Program-made: the position numbers and the translations under genes
From: Kiritimatiellota bacterium
GTDB lineage: Bacteria; Verrucomicrobiota; Kiritimatiellia; JAAZAB01
Assembly (NCBI GenBank): GCA_008636095.1
Contig: VSJD01000204.1
Span: 1 to 12,586 of the forward strand
Direction of reading: 5' to 3'
Length of the DNA: 12,586 nucleotides
Notes under the pieces: model-generated
Database searches by the model: none
What the model was told of the DNA's origin: nothing
The model's input: only the letters and a program-made list of their open reading frames with translations
Shown here: positions 1-6,546 of the stretch, piece after piece
Layout of the letters: the number at the start of each line of letters is the position of its first letter
Position numbering within the stretch: the first letter of the stretch is position 1

Positions 1-1187
1 TTGATATCGTTCTCGGCAAACAGATTCTGCGCGCGTTGTCCCATGCCGCCGGCAATGATGACGTTCGCGCCCTGTTCATGCAGCCACTTGGGCAACACAC
101 CCGGTTCGTGCGCCGGCGGGGTCAATAATTGCCGGCCCGTAATCTTCTTTGTCTTTTCATCCGCATCGATCAGGGCGAACTGTTCGCAGTGCCCGAAGTG
201 CATGCAGAGTTTTCCGTCAGCCATCGGTATCGCGATTTTCATGACTAGACCCTCCTCCTTATTGTTTGTTGTAACTGCTGACCTAACCGTTATTGGTTCC
301 GACAGCGCCAAAACAGGCGAGATAATTCGTTCGAACGCCTTGGCGGTTTCCGTCCGGCTATAGTGATAGACAAACGGTTTGCCATCGTCGCAGGCCTGGC
401 CGACAGCGGGGTCAATCGGGATGCGGCCCAGGAACGGGACCTTCATTTCAGACGCCATCCGCTCACCGCCGCCGGTCTTGAAAATGTCCGTTACCGTTCC
501 GCACTTTGGGCACACAAACCCGCTCATGTTCTCCACCACGCCCAGCACAGGAAGGCTCAACTGGCGGCAGAAGGTGATGGATTTACGCACATCGGTGGTG
601 GCCACGTCCTGTGGCGTTGTGACAATAACAGCACCATCGGCATTCTTTACAAGCTGGCATACCGACAAGGGTTCGTCACCAGTGCCGGGCGGTGAATCAA
701 TAACCAGATAGTCCAGTTCACCCCATTCCACGTCCTGCAAAAACTGCTTGATAACGCCCATCTTCATCGGCCCGCGCCAGATCACGGCATCATCGTGGTT
801 TTGAAGCAGAAAACCGATGGACATGACCTTTATTCCGCCTTTCTCGATCGGCAGAATGGCACCATGCTCAATCTGCACTTTGGTATCGTCCAGACGCAGC
901 ATCTTGGGGATGCTGGGGCCGTGAATGTCAACGTCCAGCAGGCCGACACTCTTTCCGGCAAGCGACAGCGAGACGGCGAGATTAACCGCGACCGTGCTCT
1001 TGCCAACCCCGCCTTTACCGGACAGCACCATGACCTTGTGCCGGATCAGGCGCATGCGATCATCCAGCGCCTTCTGTTCAAGAAGGACTTCCAAGCTCTC
1101 CTCCGTACCGGTTGCTTTCACGGCACAACCCGACCTTTCACCGGCACATGAACCGGCGGTCTGTCGTTTGCTCTCATTGTGATCCAT
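1..1187 (-). CDS. MrpORP: Mrp/NBP35 Fe-S carrier ATPase fused to a NifX-like (orange protein) domain, 3' end cut by window
   Basis: Likely a cytoplasmic carrier that binds and transfers Fe-S or other metal clusters. Residues about 50-295 are a MinD/Mrp P-loop ATPase: deviant Walker A SGKGGVGKST (56-65), LDVDIHGPS (84-92), DSPPGTGDE (164-172) and the CPKC pair (226-229) that in Mrp/NBP35 proteins bridges a cluster at the dimer interface. Cys14 and Cys21 lie in a short N-terminal extension. The frame runs without a stop through a linker (about 296-315) into a dinitrogenase Fe-Mo cofactor/NifX domain starting MKIAIPMADGK at residue 316, with the conserved MHFGHCEQF and IIAGGMG motifs. This architecture is known as MrpORP in anaerobes. 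I chose the ATG at 1187 because AAAGGA (1195-1200) is 7 nt upstream; the ATG at 1193 is too close. It begins 21 nt after the MBL gene. The C-terminus lies beyond the window, so total length is unknown. The ATPase and fusion calls are firm. Confidence 0.93.
   Translation of the reverse strand, partial: MDHNESKRQTAGSCAGERSGCAVKATGTEESLEVLLEQKALDDRMRLIRHKVMVLSGKGGVGKSTVAVNLAVSLSLAGKSVGLLDVDIHGPSIPKMLRLDDTKVQIEHGAILPIEKGGIKVMSIGFLLQNHDDAVIWRGPMKMGVIKQFLQDVEWGELDYLVIDSPPGTGDEPLSVCQLVKNADGAVIVTTPQDVATTDVRKSITFCRQLSLPVLGVVENMSGFVCPKCGTVTDIFKTGGGERMASEMKVPFLGRIPIDPAVGQACDDGKPFVYHYSRTETAKAFERIISPVLALSEPITVRSAVTTNNKEEGLVMKIAIPMADGKLCMHFGHCEQFALIDADEKTKKITGRQLLTPPAHEPGVLPKWLHEQGANVIIAGGMGQRAQNLFAENDI
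249..260 (-). promoter_or_regulatory. Strong internal Shine-Dalgarno before the NifX-like domain
   Basis: The minus strand reads AAGGAGGAGGGT here, followed 7 nt later by the ATG at 242-240 that opens the NifX-like domain of MrpORP. It is one of the strongest ribosome-binding sites in the window, yet it lies inside an open frame (Asn-Lys-Glu-Glu-Gly in the linker). It could permit a separately translated ORP domain as well as the fusion, or be a relic of two genes joined by loss of a stop. The sequence match is direct; internal initiation is inference. Confidence 0.55.
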
Positions 1188-1208
1188 GTTCATTTCCTTT
1201 CGATTGCT

Positions 1209-2045
1209 TCAGATGTTCATCGTGGTTCCGACGCCACAGGGAAAACAGCGACCCGGGAATGCCGTCCAGAGCGCGGCCACAGCCTTTGCGCCCGTGCAGT
1301 GCATGGGGTAAAAGCGCTTGACGGAAAATTGCTGCAACGATTTTATCGTCCATGCAATCCGTTCGTCCGAGGCCGAATGCAGATGCATGCCGCCCAGAAT
1401 TGCATGAAACGGTTGGTCGTCGGTCAAATGGCGAATATAATCCAGCGTATTAATTACTCCGGCATGCGCACAACCAAGAACAACAACCGTGCCGCCGGAA
1501 GTTCTGATAAAAAGCGCCTGATCATCCAGAAACGGATCAGCCTGTCGGCACTGCGCATCAAGGCAATATCCAGGTTCGCTTTGTTCCTCGGGATGGGAGC
1601 GGGGAATTTCCCCGGTCAGGAACATGCCGGGGGTAATTTCCGTCGGTATCGTAACCGTCTTTAGATTATGGCGGCCTTCGTATAGCGCCCGCCGGCAATG
1701 GATGGACATGCCGATCGCCCGTGTTCCGGTTTCCGTTCGCCGATATTTTGGGTCCAAAGCGCGGGGATGAGCATAGACCGTCACCTCGCCCGCCGCGTTG
1801 GCCAGCACATCCGCCAGGCCGCCGCAATGGTCATAGTGTCCGTGGCTCAGCGCAACGGTATCAACGGCATCAAGGTCGAGCTTGAGTTCGTTGGCATTGG
1901 CTAAAATCAACTGACTCTGACCGGTATCGAAGAGTATGCAGTGCGACCCTGTATCAATCCAAAAAGCCAAGCCATGCTCCGCCTTGAGTGTCGGGCGGGA
2001 CACGCTATCTTCGATAAGAATCGTTATGGTTGCCGGTAATGACAT
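1209..2045 (-). CDS. MBL-fold metallo-hydrolase (COG1237-like)
   Basis: A 278-residue metallo-beta-lactamase-fold protein, probably a cytoplasmic di-metal hydrolase. The metal motif is SHGHYDHCGG (67-76; His68, His70, Asp72, His73), followed by GCAHAG (His194), GGMHLH (His221, His223) and a C-terminal PMHCTG (His249, Cys250). This set, with FDTG at 39-42, matches the COG1237 group often annotated as a dihydropteridinyl-methyl-ribofuranosylaminobenzene phosphate synthase-like hydrolase; the true substrate is not known for most members. Its start is 3 nt beyond the stop of the phosphatidylserine decarboxylase gene, so the two are probably translationally coupled; an AGGA lies about 14 nt upstream. 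From general recall, relatives are often found with MinD-type ATPases and NifX-like proteins, consistent with MrpORP lying directly downstream. Fold is certain, substrate unknown. Confidence 0.9.
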   Translation of the reverse strand: MSLPATITILIEDSVSRPTLKAEHGLAFWIDTGSHCILFDTGQSQLILANANELKLDLDAVDTVALSHGHYDHCGGLADVLANAAGEVTVYAHPRALDPKYRRTETGTRAIGMSIHCRRALYEGRHNLKTVTIPTEITPGMFLTGEIPRSHPEEQSEPGYCLDAQCRQADPFLDDQALFIRTSGGTVVVLGCAHAGVINTLDYIRHLTDDQPFHAILGGMHLHSASDERIAWTIKSLQQFSVKRFYPMHCTGAKAVAALWTAFPGRCFPCGVGTTMNI

Positions 2046-2048
2046 GGT

Positions 2049-2732
2049 TCAAAACTGTCCTGTTTGATTCTTGAATCGCGCCACAATGGTCTCGCCCGCC
2101 CGCACTGTATCGCCCGGCTTTATCAGTATTTGAACGTCCGATACTGGCAGATACATATCCAGCCGCGAACCGAATTTCATCATCCCAATGCGTTCGCCCA
2201 TCGCCACACTAACCGCCTTGTCATGATCCGGCCAATATACCACCCGCCGGCAGACCGGACCGACAATCTGGTTCACCAGACAGCGCGTTCCCGCTCCCGT
2301 GATGAGTATTTTGTTGTGCTGGTTGACGTCGGAAGACTTTTCCTGAAACGTGAATAAATGCTTTCCGGGAAAATAGCCCAGAAAGGCAGACTGTCCCGCG
2401 AATGGAGCGCGATTGACATGCACGTCAAACAGGCTCAGGAAAATGCTGATGCGCACACAATCGGTTTTGAGAAAAGCGTCTTCTTTCATGGATGTGACCG
2501 ACATCACCCGGCCATCGGCGCCAGCCACGATAGCCTCCGCGTCGGCCGGCGGTGTCCGTTCGGGATCGCGAAAGAAGAACAAGAAATACGCGGCGCACAC
2601 CACGGCCGGCGCCGCGCAACACCCAAGCAAGCACCAGCGCCGACAATTGCGTCTGTATAAAATCAGCGCAAGCAGACCAAAAACAAGGGCTACGGCAACA
2701 ATAAAGGGAATTACTTCAAGTCTAATTGGCAT
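2049..2732 (-). CDS. psd: Phosphatidylserine decarboxylase, archaeal-type (short) proenzyme
   Basis: Converts phosphatidylserine to phosphatidylethanolamine at the membrane with a self-made pyruvoyl group. At 227 residues it is the short Psd-A form. Two hydrophobic segments (about 6-26 and 36-54) precede FFRDPER (53-59). The core has FLSLFDVHVNRAP (98-110), PGKHLFTF and, near the C-terminus, GERIGMMKFGSRLDMYLP. Ser189 in FGSR is the expected autocleavage residue that becomes the pyruvoyl group, giving a beta chain of 188 residues and an alpha chain of 39. The ATG at 2732 has GAGG with a 5-nt spacer. It sits between an amidase gene and the MBL gene. The usual partner, phosphatidylserine synthase (pssA), is not in the window. 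A PSD-related enzyme on another substrate cannot be excluded, but the motifs are complete. Confidence 0.93.
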   Translation of the reverse strand: MPIRLEVIPFIVAVALVFGLLALILYRRNCRRWCLLGCCAAPAVVCAAYFLFFFRDPERTPPADAEAIVAGADGRVMSVTSMKEDAFLKTDCVRISIFLSLFDVHVNRAPFAGQSAFLGYFPGKHLFTFQEKSSDVNQHNKILITGAGTRCLVNQIVGPVCRRVVYWPDHDKAVSVAMGERIGMMKFGSRLDMYLPVSDVQILIKPGDTVRAGETIVARFKNQTGQF

Positions 2733-2750
2733 AATGACCTCGCGAATAAT

Positions 2751-3755
2751 CTAAGGTTTAATGTTATGGGCACGTTTGACCGTATTCAGATAAGCGATAA
2801 TGCCCTCGGCCAACGCCTTGGCAATCCGGTCTTTATACTCCGTTTGCATAAGCTTCTCCCGCTCCTTGCAATTGGAAATAAAACCGCATTCGACCAAGGC
2901 CGCCGGGCAGGGCGCACATTTGATCACATAGAAACGGGAACGGCGGACCCCGCGATCTTCGGCGCGCGTGTATTTCAACAGGCTCTTTTGCAGCATGTAT
3001 CCCAAGACCATATTGGCTTCGTCGTGACGGTTGCCGGGAAACGCCACGCGATCCCGGGAGCTGACAGAAGCGTTCGCCGTGATGGGATACCCCGCCAGCG
3101 GCATAATATGGGTTTCGATTCCTGATGGCTTGGAACTATTCGCCGAGTTCAAATGGATGCTGACGAATAAGTCAGCGCGAACTTGCGCAGCATATTGGGA
3201 ACGTTCGTCAAGCGACAGGTTGACGTCCTGCCATCTCGTCAGACGCACGTCAAGGTTATAGCGCTTTAATATACCGCGAACATCTTTAGCCAGTTCCAGC
3301 ACGATTTGTTTTTCCTGAATTCCACGCCGCATGTTATTTGCGCCCTTATCGTTACCACCGTGGCCCGGGTCCAACACAATCACGCGATAGCCTTCTTTTT
3401 TTACCGCCTCCGACGGATTCAGCAAGGGCGCCAACATCTTATCAACATCATTTTGAAGCATCGTCCAACGTCCCCAGCTTCGGGCAGGTGGTCCGCTAAG
3501 CCAGAAATCAACATGGTTAAACGAGGCCCGACGGCTGTTGCCCTCCATTTCCAGCATGTTGAACCGTCCCTGCAAGGTAATCTGCTTGCCATGCACATCA
3601 TAGGACGAAAATCCATACCGGCTGGCGACTTTTGACACGGCCACAGAAGGACCTTCAACTTTTGAGTCTACAGAGCGGCCAAAGACAGATTCGCATGCCA
3701 GCAAGAGAATGAGCCCCTGAATGCATTTGCCGATTATTCCAAAGGCTATTCGCAT
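2751..3755 (-). CDS. N-acetylmuramoyl-L-alanine amidase (Amidase_3/AmiC type), exported
   Basis: A zinc amidase that cleaves the lactyl-peptide bond of peptidoglycan outside the inner membrane. I take the ATG at 3755 (334 aa), preceded by GGGAG 5 nt away, rather than the ATG at 3767, which lacks a Shine-Dalgarno. Residues 1-26 are a signal peptide; LLLAC with Cys21 is a weak lipobox, so it may be a lipoprotein. Residues about 35-115 form an unassigned domain (ITLQGRFNML, FNHVDFWLSGPP) resembling the N-terminal region of some PVC-group amidases. The catalytic domain begins VIVLDPGHGG and keeps the expected zinc and catalytic residues His132, Glu148, His201 (SIHLNS) and Glu289 (ALVECGFISN). The C-terminal helix (KDRIAKALAEGI) is typical. 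The psd gene follows after 18 nt, suggesting a small envelope operon. Confidence 0.92.
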   Translation of the reverse strand: MRIAFGIIGKCIQGLILLLACESVFGRSVDSKVEGPSVAVSKVASRYGFSSYDVHGKQITLQGRFNMLEMEGNSRRASFNHVDFWLSGPPARSWGRWTMLQNDVDKMLAPLLNPSEAVKKEGYRVIVLDPGHGGNDKGANNMRRGIQEKQIVLELAKDVRGILKRYNLDVRLTRWQDVNLSLDERSQYAAQVRADLFVSIHLNSANSSKPSGIETHIMPLAGYPITANASVSSRDRVAFPGNRHDEANMVLGYMLQKSLLKYTRAEDRGVRRSRFYVIKCAPCPAALVECGFISNCKEREKLMQTEYKDRIAKALAEGIIAYLNTVKRAHNIKP

Positions 3756-3868
3756 ATTCTCTCCCATACAGTCCAGATGTCGTCCTCGCCAGCCTGGGCG
3801 CCATGATCAGATGAGGGCAGGCTCGCTATACCCGTGCCGTCCTTGCCGCTAATGATAACGATTTCCAT
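3746..3868 (-). pseudogene. Possible N-terminal remnant of a MinD-type ATPase (40 codons)
   Basis: A short ORF whose opening, MEIVIISGKDGTGIASL, resembles the start of ferredoxin-containing MinD-family ATPases (consensus like IVVISGKGGTGKTSL), but with Asp in place of the second Gly and Ile-Ala in place of the P-loop Lys-Thr. It could not bind nucleotide normally. After about 17 codons the similarity ends; the rest (PSSDHGAQAGEDDIW...) is acidic and unrecognised. The stop TAG (3748-3746) overlaps the first codons of the amidase gene. An in-frame ATG at 3886 would add six codons and has GGGG about 8 nt upstream. It is most of the only sizeable gap in the window (3756-3915). It may be an eroded gene, a coupled leader ORF or chance; similarity over 17 residues is weak evidence. 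Confidence 0.3.
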
Positions 3869-3915
3869 GATTAGACTGCTATCCATGACGGAATCCCCGC
3901 TAATTAAACAGCATT

Positions 3916-4383
3916 TTAGCGGCATTGCCGGCTTCGTTTTTTATCTTTTCCACCCCGTGGCTGACCGGGATAAAACCAATCATCGGCATGGAAATGCGCC
4001 TTATGCCAGCGGTCATATTCTTCCCATTCTTTTTGCCTATTGAGCAAAGACGCCACGCGCCGGCCCGTAATTGTCATGACGAGTTCATCATCCGCTAGAA
4101 GCGGTCTTTTTGAGATTTGTCCCTTGGCAAGGAACTGATAAGCCTCGTTGATGACTTTGAATTTTAATGCATCCCCGCCCTCGGTGTCCGGATGATGGAG
4201 TTTGGCCAAACGCCGGAACGCCTGGTTGATCTCATCGGGCGTTCTGCCTAACGTCAAAAGAACCATCTGGGCGCGTTCCTTAAGTGTCACGCCTTTGATA
4301 TTATCGGGATTGTCGGTGGTCGGCTTTAAATTTTTCACCCCGGCATGGCCAGGATTTTTGTCAATTGTTTGTTCATTTTGCAT
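3916..4383 (-). CDS. J-domain (DnaJ-like) protein
   Basis: A 155-residue soluble protein with a central J domain at about 36-88. The key HPD tripeptide is at 64-66 (RRLAKLHHPDTEGGD), flanked by helix II (TPDEINQAFRRLAKL) and helix III (ALKFKVINEAYQFLAKG). J domains stimulate the ATPase of DnaK-type Hsp70s. Helix I is short or divergent, and there is no Gly/Phe region, zinc-finger domain or client-binding domain, so this is not a canonical DnaJ. The C-terminal part (about 95-155) is charged and rich in Trp and aromatics (KEWEEYDRWHKAHFHADDWFY), then basic (KDKKRS), and unassigned. Its ATG lacks a clear Shine-Dalgarno; it begins 44 nt after the RACo-type gene, bridged by a 13-codon mini-ORF. 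Partner Hsp70 and client are unknown; the nearby ASKHA-fold RACo protein is a speculative candidate only. Confidence 0.85.
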   Translation of the reverse strand: MQNEQTIDKNPGHAGVKNLKPTTDNPDNIKGVTLKERAQMVLLTLGRTPDEINQAFRRLAKLHHPDTEGGDALKFKVINEAYQFLAKGQISKRPLLADDELVMTITGRRVASLLNRQKEWEEYDRWHKAHFHADDWFYPGQPRGGKDKKRSRQCR

Positions 4384-4427
4384 TGTTTAAGAATCCAGCC
4401 GCAACCTCATTAGCACAGCCTGTTCCA

Positions 4428-6278
4428 TCAGGCCTGAGAGGGAAACATCATCGCATCCGCGAACACTGTTTGAAATTCCGGATCGCGCGAGAGGTCAACG
4501 TGCTGCGTCTGCCGGGCGAGCGCTTCAACGTGTTTTCGAGCGGCAGTACTCAGGAGCGCCCATTTTGCGCCGCTGAGCGAAGCGTTTCCAATATACACGA
4601 TCCGCTCATGGTCAATCCCTTCGGGCAACAGGCCGATGCGTTGCGCATGGTTGCGGCGGATGAAATTACCAAAGCCTCCCGCAAGCAGCACGGACCGGAT
4701 ATTGCCCGCCCGGACTCCTGCTTTCTTAAGTAGAATCGAAATGCCAGCACGAATGGCCCCGGAACCCAACTGAACTTCGCGAATGTCCCGCTGAGTCAAC
4801 ACGATCGGTTCTTCGGTCTGCCCCCGACTGCGGCTGGCCACCAGAAACTCCGTTGTGCCGTCATCGGTTATGCGCACGCGCTGCGCCAACACATTGGAGA
4901 GCGAGAGTGGCAGTTCGGACGGCAATAGAAGTTGCCCTTCCGGCGTTACGATGCCGTGGTTCAACAACTCCGCCACTAAGTCAATCAAGCCGCTGCCGCA
5001 AATGCCGCTGGGCGGGGTATTGCCAATGACGGCCAGATGCACGTCGTCATCCAACACTATTTTCTCGATGGCGCCACGCGCAGCGCGCATGCCGCAGGTG
5101 ATCCGCGCGCCTTCAAAAGCCGGGCCGGCCGCTGTGGAGGCGCTCCAAAGTCGTCCGTCATGAGCCAATACAATTTCCCCGTTGGTGCCGATATCCACCA
5201 ACAAAACCGGCGCTTCGCGTTCCAGAATCCGTGCGGACAACATGCCCGCGGCGGTATCACCGCCAACAAACCCGCCAACAATCGGAAACACATAGGCCAT
5301 GCCGCAGTGCGCGATCGGCATGCCAAGGCGGCGTGCGGCCAGCATAAGTCCGCGCCCATGCGCCGGAACAAATGGAACCTCGCCCAAAAAGCGAGAATCG
5401 ATCCCGCAAAGAATCTGCTGCATAACGGTGTTTCCGGCAAGGGCGACTTCGTAAATCTGTTGGCGATCCACCGCGGACTCCCGGCACAGACTTTCTATCA
5501 TGGTCGCCAGTTCATGGGTTAAAACACCCTGAATGTCTTCCAGGCAGTCCGGGCACGAAGTGGAATGGCGGATGCGGGATAATACGTCGTCCCCAAAGCG
5601 GATTTGTGGATTCATTCGTGAGGTCAACGCTTTTTCCTCACCCGTGCGCAGGTCAAGCAAGGCTGCGACGAGCGTTGTGGTTCCGACGTCAAACGCAACG
5701 CCGTAAGCTTGGGATGTTGTGTCGCCCGCCTCAAAGTCAATCAGCCAGTGGTCCGAGAGAACCGCCGTGCCCTTGAATTCACACGCACGAAGCAGGGCGG
5801 GCAGTTTGCGCAAGAGGTCAATGTCAGTTTTGAAGGAACCGATGGCTTGTTCAAGCCGTAACAGGTCCGGAGTCTCATCATCCAGTGAGGGGACAGACAT
5901 CTCCACGAAAAGCTTGCGGATGGCGGGCGCAACTTCAATCTTTTCGCCGGAAGAAGTCACAAGGATTTGGTGTTGGTCGGCAAAGAGAGAGGCGGCGGGA
6001 ATGTGGACTGTAATATCATTGCGCACAGGCGTTTGGCATGCCAAACGCCAGCCTTCTTGAATCTCGTCGTTGCTGAACACCTTGAGATCCGACGCAGAGG
6101 GGGGGCATGCCCCCTGCATGATTTGAACCCGGCACTTCCCGCAAGTGCCGGCGCCGCCGCACGGCGTATCGATGGTGATGCCAATACTCGCGACCGCCTC
6201 AATCACGGTAGTTCCCGGCAAAACAGAAAGCATTTTCCCTTGAGGCTGAACTGTTACCCGACAATGTTTGTCATGCAC
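4428..6278 (-). CDS. RACo-type corrinoid activation protein: [2Fe-2S] ferredoxin plus ASKHA domain (DUF4445)
   Basis: A 616-residue protein resembling reductive activators of corrinoid proteins, which use a [2Fe-2S] centre and ATP to return Co(II) corrinoid methyl carriers to Co(I). Residues 1-98 are a ferredoxin domain with Cys40, Cys46, Cys49 (CGGAGTCGKC) and Cys81 (RLACQ). A linker follows, then the ASKHA ATPase fold: GVAFDVGTTT (193-202), AGNTVM (281-286), VDIGTNGEI (361-369), SGICGSGLID (424-433), LLAGGFGNFI (531-540) and GNASLSGA (564-571). The start is GTG (6278-6276) with AAGGA about 8 nt upstream; GTGCATGA overlaps the stop of the preceding MTH1187-like gene, so translation is coupled. 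No corrinoid protein or methyltransferase of the MtaB/MtgB kind is in the window, so the target is unknown. The family call is firm; the activation role is inferred. Confidence 0.93.
   Translation of the reverse strand: MHDKHCRVTVQPQGKMLSVLPGTTVIEAVASIGITIDTPCGGAGTCGKCRVQIMQGACPPSASDLKVFSNDEIQEGWRLACQTPVRNDITVHIPAASLFADQHQILVTSSGEKIEVAPAIRKLFVEMSVPSLDDETPDLLRLEQAIGSFKTDIDLLRKLPALLRACEFKGTAVLSDHWLIDFEAGDTTSQAYGVAFDVGTTTLVAALLDLRTGEEKALTSRMNPQIRFGDDVLSRIRHSTSCPDCLEDIQGVLTHELATMIESLCRESAVDRQQIYEVALAGNTVMQQILCGIDSRFLGEVPFVPAHGRGLMLAARRLGMPIAHCGMAYVFPIVGGFVGGDTAAGMLSARILEREAPVLLVDIGTNGEIVLAHDGRLWSASTAAGPAFEGARITCGMRAARGAIEKIVLDDDVHLAVIGNTPPSGICGSGLIDLVAELLNHGIVTPEGQLLLPSELPLSLSNVLAQRVRITDDGTTEFLVASRSRGQTEEPIVLTQRDIREVQLGSGAIRAGISILLKKAGVRAGNIRSVLLAGGFGNFIRRNHAQRIGLLPEGIDHERIVYIGNASLSGAKWALLSTAARKHVEALARQTQHVDLSRDPEFQTVFADAMMFPSQA
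6028..6049. repeat. Perfect 22-bp palindrome inside the RACo-type gene
   Basis: The half-site GGCGTTTGGCA is followed immediately by its exact reverse complement, giving 22 bp of perfect dyad symmetry centred on GCATGC. It lies over the codons for Trp-Arg-Leu-Ala-Cys-Gln-Thr-Pro that include the cluster ligand Cys81. In RNA it could form a hairpin, in DNA a dyad binding site. No function is assigned; it may come partly from the conserved peptide and codon choice. Confidence 0.6.
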
Positions 6279-6546
6279 GTTTCAGTTCCTTGTTTTTATG
6301 GATATACTCGGGGCAGGCATTGCCCACTTTGAATACCAGAACGATATCCCCTTCGCTTCCGCAGGCATAAAACGCACGTTCCACGGCTGAGAAGACGCGA
6401 TGACACTCACCACGCACAACCGTGCTCATGGCGCCCACTTCCGGCTTCAGCCCGCCTGCCTCCAATTGTTCGACAAAACGGGAAATCGCGGTGTCCAGGC
6501 GCTCTGTTCTCAAGGGATACAGGCTCAGTTCGGCTTGAATATTCAT
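6271..6546 (-). CDS. MTH1187/YqgV-family (DUF77) thiamine-binding-like protein
   Basis: A 91-residue small alpha/beta protein. The pattern AELSLYPLRTE near the start, a mid-protein GAMSTVVRGE and a following amphipathic helix (HRVFSAVERAFYACG) match the MTH1187/YqgV family, some members of which bind thiamine or its pyrimidine precursor; others have no known ligand. The ATG overlaps the methyltransferase stop as ATGA (6546-6543), and its own stop overlaps the GTG start of the RACo-type gene. Such double overlap implies near-equal expression of the three products and suggests a shared role, possibly sensing or delivering a cofactor. The C-terminal tail (YIHKNKELKRA) is basic. Family is likely, ligand unknown. 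Confidence 0.82.
   Translation of the reverse strand: MNIQAELSLYPLRTERLDTAISRFVEQLEAGGLKPEVGAMSTVVRGECHRVFSAVERAFYACGSEGDIVLVFKVGNACPEYIHKNKELKRA

Noticed and set aside
1179..1664. Plus-strand ORF of 161 codons opposite the MBL gene
   Set aside because: No family motifs; it is the complement of a well-conserved metallo-hydrolase frame.
3768..3915. Promoter for the amidase operon in the largest gap
   Set aside because: I found no convincing -35/-10 pair on the minus strand, and no terminator hairpin after the DnaJ-like gene.
4387..4428. 13-codon ORF (MEQAVLMRLRLDS) between the RACo-type and DnaJ-like genes as a gene
   Set aside because: Too short and without motif to call as a coding gene; kept only as an example in the coupling pattern.
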